Assembly: GCA_018433975.1 (NCBI GenBank)
Contig: JAHDQE010000018.1
Location: 1 to 64,000 of the forward strand
Direction of reading: 5' to 3'
DNA length: 64,000 bases
Source of the DNA: Ornatilinea sp.
GTDB lineage: Bacteria > Chloroflexota > Anaerolineae > Anaerolineales > Anaerolineaceae
The position numbers and the translations under genes were made by a program. The notes beneath the pieces were generated by a model, which did not search any database, had not been told where the DNA came from, and saw only the letters and a program-made list of their open reading frames with translations. Every line of letters starts with the position of its first letter. Positions within the stretch are counted from its first letter, which is position 1. Positions 60,724 to 64,000 of the stretch are shown piece by piece.

Positions 60724-61824
60724 ATGGAAATGAAAATTGAACCTCGTACTTTGCTTGGGCCCGGGCCCAGCGGTGTTCACCCCCGTGTCCTTCAGGCATT
60801 GGGTTATCCCCTCATCGGGCATCTCGATCCCCAGTTCCTGGAGCTGATGAATAACGTGCAGGATATGCTGCGCTATGCCTTCCGCACCAAAAACCAGCTC
60901 ACCATTCCGGTTTCCGGAACCGGCAGCGCGGCCATGGAAGCGGCCGTGTGCAACTTTGTGGAGCCCGGCGACAGCGTTCTGATTTGCGTCAACGGCTACT
61001 TTGGCGAGCGCCTGTGCGATATGGCCGGGCGCTACGGCGCGGAAGTCCGCCGCCTGGACCGCACCTGGGGCGAGGTGTTCACCCTGGATGAGGTTAAAGC
61101 CGCTTTGGAAGAAAAACCTGCCAAAATCGTGATGATGGTGCACGCCGAAACCTCCACTGGCGCACGCCAGCCTCTCGAAGGGATGTCGGAACTGGTCCAT
61201 TCCTACGGCGGTTTGCTGTTGGTGGACTGCGTCACCAGTTTGGGCGGCGTCCCGCTCAAGGTGGATGATTGGGGCATCGACATCGCTTATTCCGGCACCC
61301 AGAAATGCCTCAGCGTTCCCCCCGGATTGGGACCGATCACGGTCAATTCCCGCGCTCAGGGCGTGCTCAACAGCCGAAGATCCAAGGTCCCCAATTGGTA
61401 TCTCGATCTGACCATGGTTGGTAAATACTGGGGCAGCGAGCGCACCTACCACCACACCGCGCCGATCAGCATGAACTATGCGCTGTATGAAGGGCTGAAA
61501 CTGCTTGTGGAAGAGGGGATCGAAGCCCGCTGGGCGCGCCATCTGGCGAACGCCCAACAGCTCTGGGCAGGGCTGGAAAGCCTGGGCCTCAAGCTGGTGG
61601 TTCCCGAAGCCTATCGTCTGCCTTCACTGACCACCGTCTACATTCCGGAAGGCGTGGACGATGCCGCGGTGCGCGGTCGTCTGCTGAAAGACTATAACAT
61701 CGAAATCGCCGGCGGCCTGGGAATCTTCAAGGGCAAAGCCTGGCGTATTGGCCTCATGGGCTATTCCTCCCAGCCGCAGAACGTCTTAATGCTCCTGGGC
61801 GCTTTAAAAGAAATCCTAGGCTAA
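60724..61824 (+). CDS. Class V aminotransferase, alanine/serine-glyoxylate aminotransferase family, copy 2
   Basis: 366 residues. LLGPGPSGVHPRVLQALGYPLIGHLDP, SGTGSAAMEAAVCNFVEPGD, VMMVHAETSTGARQP, LLVDCVTSLGG and the PLP lysine in YSGTQKCLSVPPGLGP give the full AGT pattern. It is clearly different in sequence from copy 1, so not a recent duplicate. Start ATG 60724 or 60730. The gene is preceded by about 180 bases without genes and is the last plus-strand gene of the long catabolic run. Confidence 0.92.
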   Translation: MEMKIEPRTLLGPGPSGVHPRVLQALGYPLIGHLDPQFLELMNNVQDMLRYAFRTKNQLTIPVSGTGSAAMEAAVCNFVEPGDSVLICVNGYFGERLCDMAGRYGAEVRRLDRTWGEVFTLDEVKAALEEKPAKIVMMVHAETSTGARQPLEGMSELVHSYGGLLLVDCVTSLGGVPLKVDDWGIDIAYSGTQKCLSVPPGLGPITVNSRAQGVLNSRRSKVPNWYLDLTMVGKYWGSERTYHHTAPISMNYALYEGLKLLVEEGIEARWARHLANAQQLWAGLESLGLKLVVPEAYRLPSLTTVYIPEGVDDAAVRGRLLKDYNIEIAGGLGIFKGKAWRIGLMGYSSQPQNVLMLLGALKEILG

Positions 61825-62232
61825 TTCTGGATGTGATCTGAATGCATCCGGTTTTGGACGACATTCTCCTCCTTAAGAATTCCCTCTTGCCTACACGAGA
61901 GGGGATTTCCTTATCCGATATCGTCTAAAATGCATAACCTGGAAAAACCACAAAGCCTTTTTTGCCGATCTAAAAACAACCTGCAAGGGCGTTCCCACAG
62001 GAAGAAGTTGAAGCCAATCTGCCCAAAACGGAAGTGATGTTACAGGATCAACCAATGTGTCCTGCCCTTTGAGTTGGGATATTTTTTAAGGGCTGATTAT
62101 TGTTCCCGGCCGGCACAGGTTAATCAACCTGTGCAATATCCTGGAAACGCATTCCGGTAAGGCGGATGAAATGGATTTTTACCTGTTGGATGGGTTTAGA
62201 TGCAGCTCGCTGGTCTTATTGAGGAGATTCTT
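61825..62232. other. Convergent intergenic region, no confident gene
   Basis: 408 bases between the aminotransferase and the minus-strand regulator. It holds the 61878-61907 hairpin and a second inverted repeat, GCACAGGTT/AACCTGTGC at 62113-62134. One frame shows a Walker-A-like PAGTG-stop-ST near 62110, followed by protein-like sequence in another frame; this may be an eroded gene end but is too weak to call. Confidence 0.5.
61878..61907 (+). terminator. Probable terminator after the catabolic run
   Basis: AATTCCCTCT (61878-61887) pairs with AGAGGGGATT (61898-61907), one wobble pair, loop of ten bases. TCCTTATCC follows, which is only modestly U-rich. It lies 53 bases after the aminotransferase stop. 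Confidence 0.6.
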
Positions 62233-63204
62233 TTAAGTTTCTGCTTTTTTGGCCTGAATATTGAGGACAAGGTTGGCCGTAATAGAATCAACCATAAGAA
62301 CGTCAATATAATTGCCTGTCAGGGCCGCATGAAGAATCTCCGCCTTCCGGCTATCGGCGACACAGGCAAGTACCATTTCTGTTCGGATGATATCCTCAAG
62401 ATCTACCCCAATTGTCCTCGCATTAAGCTGCGGATGACATAGCTTTCCCATGTGGTCGATGTATCGGCAGCCAATGCTGCCTGCTGAATCCTTTTCCTTC
62501 AGAAAGGCTATATCGGATTCGGCCAGATACCCGGCCTGGTAAAGACAGCTGTACTTTGTTGGTGAAGCAAGGTTAATAAATAGCTTGTTGCAGTTTCGAG
62601 CGAGATTCAAAATCTGATTGATCTTTGTATCATGCAGCAGGATGTCTGCGATAATTGCATTATCCACCACAATCGGACACGGTAGTGTATAAGCATTTTC
62701 TGTCCCCAAGCGGATCGAGATATTATTGATGATCTCCATCGCATAACTGCGTATCGTTGCACTGTCAATATTTCCCATTAACTGGACGATTTTAACATTG
62801 GGGAAGGAAAGTAAAGGAAAGTTTTTTACCAATTCAAATAAGGTGTGACCCCATGCTACCCCTATACAGTCATCTGGAGAGATGAAGCGGGCTGCGAACA
62901 GGGCGCTTTCACGCACTGTCGCCTGAAGAATGAGCTTTTCATCACCCGGAGTGACGGACACGACTTTGACAGCTTGCAGAGAGAAATTCTCCATTAATGA
63001 ATGCTCAATTTCTCCTGTATCTGCTAATGCATCATCAATGAAAATTTTTACCAACCCATAATCTTTTGCGTCAGAAAGCATTCGGGAAACAGTTGGCCGC
63101 GACACACCAATAAACTTGGCTATTTCAGCCTGCGTAAAGTTGTCCTCATAGTAAAGTCTTGCGACGTCAATTAGTTGTTTTCTTTCTTTACTGCTTATCA
63201 CCAC
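62233..63204 (-). CDS. SorC-family regulator 2, DeoR-like (Firmicute type)
   Basis: 323 residues. The HTH is LYYEDNFTQAEIAKFIGVSRPTVSRMLSDAKDYGLV (about residues 15-50), then a sugar-phosphate-binding domain with GVAWGHTLFELVKNFP, VPIVV-type core strands and LACVADSRKAEILHAALTG. The style (Ile/Lys/Asn-rich) and lower GC differ from the neighbours. In Bacillus and relatives such a SorC-type DeoR controls deoC operons through deoxyribose 5-phosphate. The next gene on the same strand upstream is deoC, which favours that role here. A terminator separates the two. Confidence 0.9.
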   Translation of the reverse strand: MVISSKERKQLIDVARLYYEDNFTQAEIAKFIGVSRPTVSRMLSDAKDYGLVKIFIDDALADTGEIEHSLMENFSLQAVKVVSVTPGDEKLILQATVRESALFAARFISPDDCIGVAWGHTLFELVKNFPLLSFPNVKIVQLMGNIDSATIRSYAMEIINNISIRLGTENAYTLPCPIVVDNAIIADILLHDTKINQILNLARNCNKLFINLASPTKYSCLYQAGYLAESDIAFLKEKDSAGSIGCRYIDHMGKLCHPQLNARTIGVDLEDIIRTEMVLACVADSRKAEILHAALTGNYIDVLMVDSITANLVLNIQAKKAET

Positions 63205-63310
63205 ATCCTATCCCTCCATGCTTCGGAATACACTAATATTATTATAATCAAAAAGAAGGATTAATATTAAGCGTGAACAATTGTAAAAAATGAGAATTTT
63301 CTTTAACATC

Positions 63311-63345
63311 AAAAACTTCCCTTTCGACAGAGTAGAAAGGGAAGT
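63311..63345 (-). terminator. Rho-independent terminator after deoC
   Basis: ACTTCCCTTTC (63315-63325) pairs exactly with GAAAGGGAAGT (63335-63345), nine-base loop. On the minus strand the stem is followed by a U-run from the AAAAA at 63311-63315. It lies 18 bases beyond the deoC stop, so deoC and the SorC gene are separate transcripts, at least in part. Confidence 0.9.
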
Positions 63346-63362
63346 AAACCATCCGTCAGAAA

Positions 63363-64000
63363 CTATTCGGCAGCTTCGATGATCGCTATTCCAGCACTTG
63401 CGCCTATTCTTGTTGCGCCTGCTTCAATCATTCGAATGGTATCCTCATAGGTTCGGATGCCACCGGCTGCTTTTACCTGCATATCTTTGGCGATCGATGC
63501 TTTCATGAGTGCAACATCTTCTGCGGTTGCACCGCCGCTTCCAAACCCCGTGGATGTCTTGACGAAGTCCGCGCCGGCCTTGGTGGCGGCCTGGCAGGCA
63601 GCTACTTTCTCGTCCTGCGTGAGGTAGCAGGCCTCAATAATGACCTTGACAAGGACACCATTTGCCGCATCTACTACGGCCTTAATGTCTTTAAAGACAG
63701 TCTCCGTATCTCCTGCTTTAAGAGCGCCAATATTTATCACCATATCCACTTCTGTAGCGCCATTGGCAATTGCGTTCCTGGTTTCAAAAGCTTTTGTTTC
63801 TGAGGTGTTTGCACCAAGCGGAAAGCCAATAACCGTGCAGACTTTAACGTCAGAACCGGAAAGGAGTTCCGCACACAATGGCACATAGTATGGATTTACA
63901 CAAACGGATGCGAAATGGTTCTCTTTGGCTTCTGCGCATAATTTTTTAATTTGATCAGGCGTCGCGACTGCCTTCAATAGTGTATGATCGATTAACCTTG
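63363..64000 (-). CDS. deoC: Deoxyribose-phosphate aldolase, N-terminus cut by window edge
   Basis: About 212 residues are visible. The frame runs past the window end, reading [20 protein letters not shown] at its visible start, so the TTG inside DHTLLKA is not the start. Landmarks are [11 protein letters not shown], the Asp of [26 protein letters not shown] and the Schiff-base Lys in [27 protein letters not shown] ends the barrel. DeoC splits 2-deoxyribose 5-phosphate to glyceraldehyde 3-phosphate and acetaldehyde. Composition is nearer the regulator at 62233 than the rest of the window, and both may have come in together. Confidence 0.95.
   Translation of the reverse strand, partial: RLIDHTLLKAVATPDQIKKLCAEAKENHFASVCVNPYYVPLCAELLSGSDVKVCTVIGFPLGANTSETKAFETRNAIANGATEVDMVINIGALKAGDTETVFKDIKAVVDAANGVLVKVIIEACYLTQDEKVAACQAATKAGADFVKTSTGFGSGGATAEDVALMKASIAKDMQVKAAGGIRTYEDTIRMIEAGATRIGASAGIAIIEAAE

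Noticed and set aside
62050..62230. Walker-A-like PAGTG-stop-ST and a protein-like stretch in a second frame
   Set aside because: The similarity is a few residues long and broken by a stop. It may be an eroded ATPase, but chance is equally likely without a database search.
1..64000. Search for tRNA, rRNA, CRISPR arrays, transposases and phage genes
   Set aside because: None was recognised by eye on either strand. A tRNA scan would be needed to exclude a single tRNA in the intergenic regions.

Overview
The window is bacterial, gene-dense and fairly GC-rich by eye, with long runs of same-strand overlapping genes (ATGA, GTGA and TTGA junctions). The best guess for the host is a member of the Chloroflexota, probably Anaerolineae-like. 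The grounds are the Ala/Pro/Glu-rich linkers after the lipobox of the peptide-binding lipoprotein, several LLM-type (F420/flavin) oxidoreductases, fused ECF ATPases, and many paralogous Gfo/Idh/MocA, SDR and DUF885 proteins. No rRNA, tRNA, CRISPR array or insertion sequence was seen, so the assignment rests on protein style only.

Layout. (1) 1-740, minus strand: N-terminal part of an aldehyde:ferredoxin oxidoreductase. (2) 741-995: divergent control region with CAAATG-centred inverted repeats. (3) 996-14529, plus: amidohydrolase, ECF transporter (EcfT, fused EcfA, two S components), a fused FAD/Fe-S 2-hydroxyacid dehydrogenase, PfkB kinase, zinc alcohol dehydrogenase, class I aldolase, FGGY kinase and a SorC regulator. 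This looks like uptake, oxidation, phosphorylation and aldol cleavage of a small sugar-like compound. (4) 14675-26756, plus: lipoprotein with a sulfite-oxidase-like fold, ADP-ribosylglycohydrolase, TIM-barrel isomerase, sugar ABC transporter. These run without a gap into FhcB-FhcA-FhcD-FhcC-Mch and a RimK-like ligase, which is a tetrahydromethanopterin-linked one-carbon module. (5) 26877-34149, minus: two LLM oxidoreductases plus the wreck of a third, two M24-fold proteins (one without a normal metal site), a cysteine-synthase-type enzyme and an M20 amidohydrolase.

(6) 34150-36643: IclR and GntR/FCD regulators, each with a recognisable promoter next to a palindromic operator candidate. (7) 36841-61824, plus: about 25 kb of catabolic genes on one strand. 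They are four Gfo/Idh/MocA dehydrogenases, four DUF885 proteins, a Dpp-type ABC transporter, two class V aminotransferases, three SDRs, a prolidase-like amidohydrolase, a gamma-glutamyltranspeptidase-like Ntn hydrolase, a D-2-hydroxyacid dehydrogenase and a DapA-family aldolase. (8) 62233-64000, minus: a second SorC regulator and deoC, lower in GC and Firmicute-like.

How the parts may work together (inference). Regions 3 and 4 suggest an imported sugar or C1-adduct whose breakdown gives formyl or methenyl units handled on a methanopterin-type cofactor. Regions 5 and 7 look like uptake and stepwise breakdown of peptide-like or amino-acid conjugates, ending in amino-group transfer to glyoxylate or pyruvate and reduction of 2-oxo acids. 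The most notable points are the Fhc/Mch module joined to a sugar ABC operon in a non-proteobacterial setting, and the many family members whose catalytic residues are replaced (DUF885 Glu to His, SDR Tyr to His and Lys to Arg, GGT Thr to Ser without the usual Arg, M24 ligand loss).
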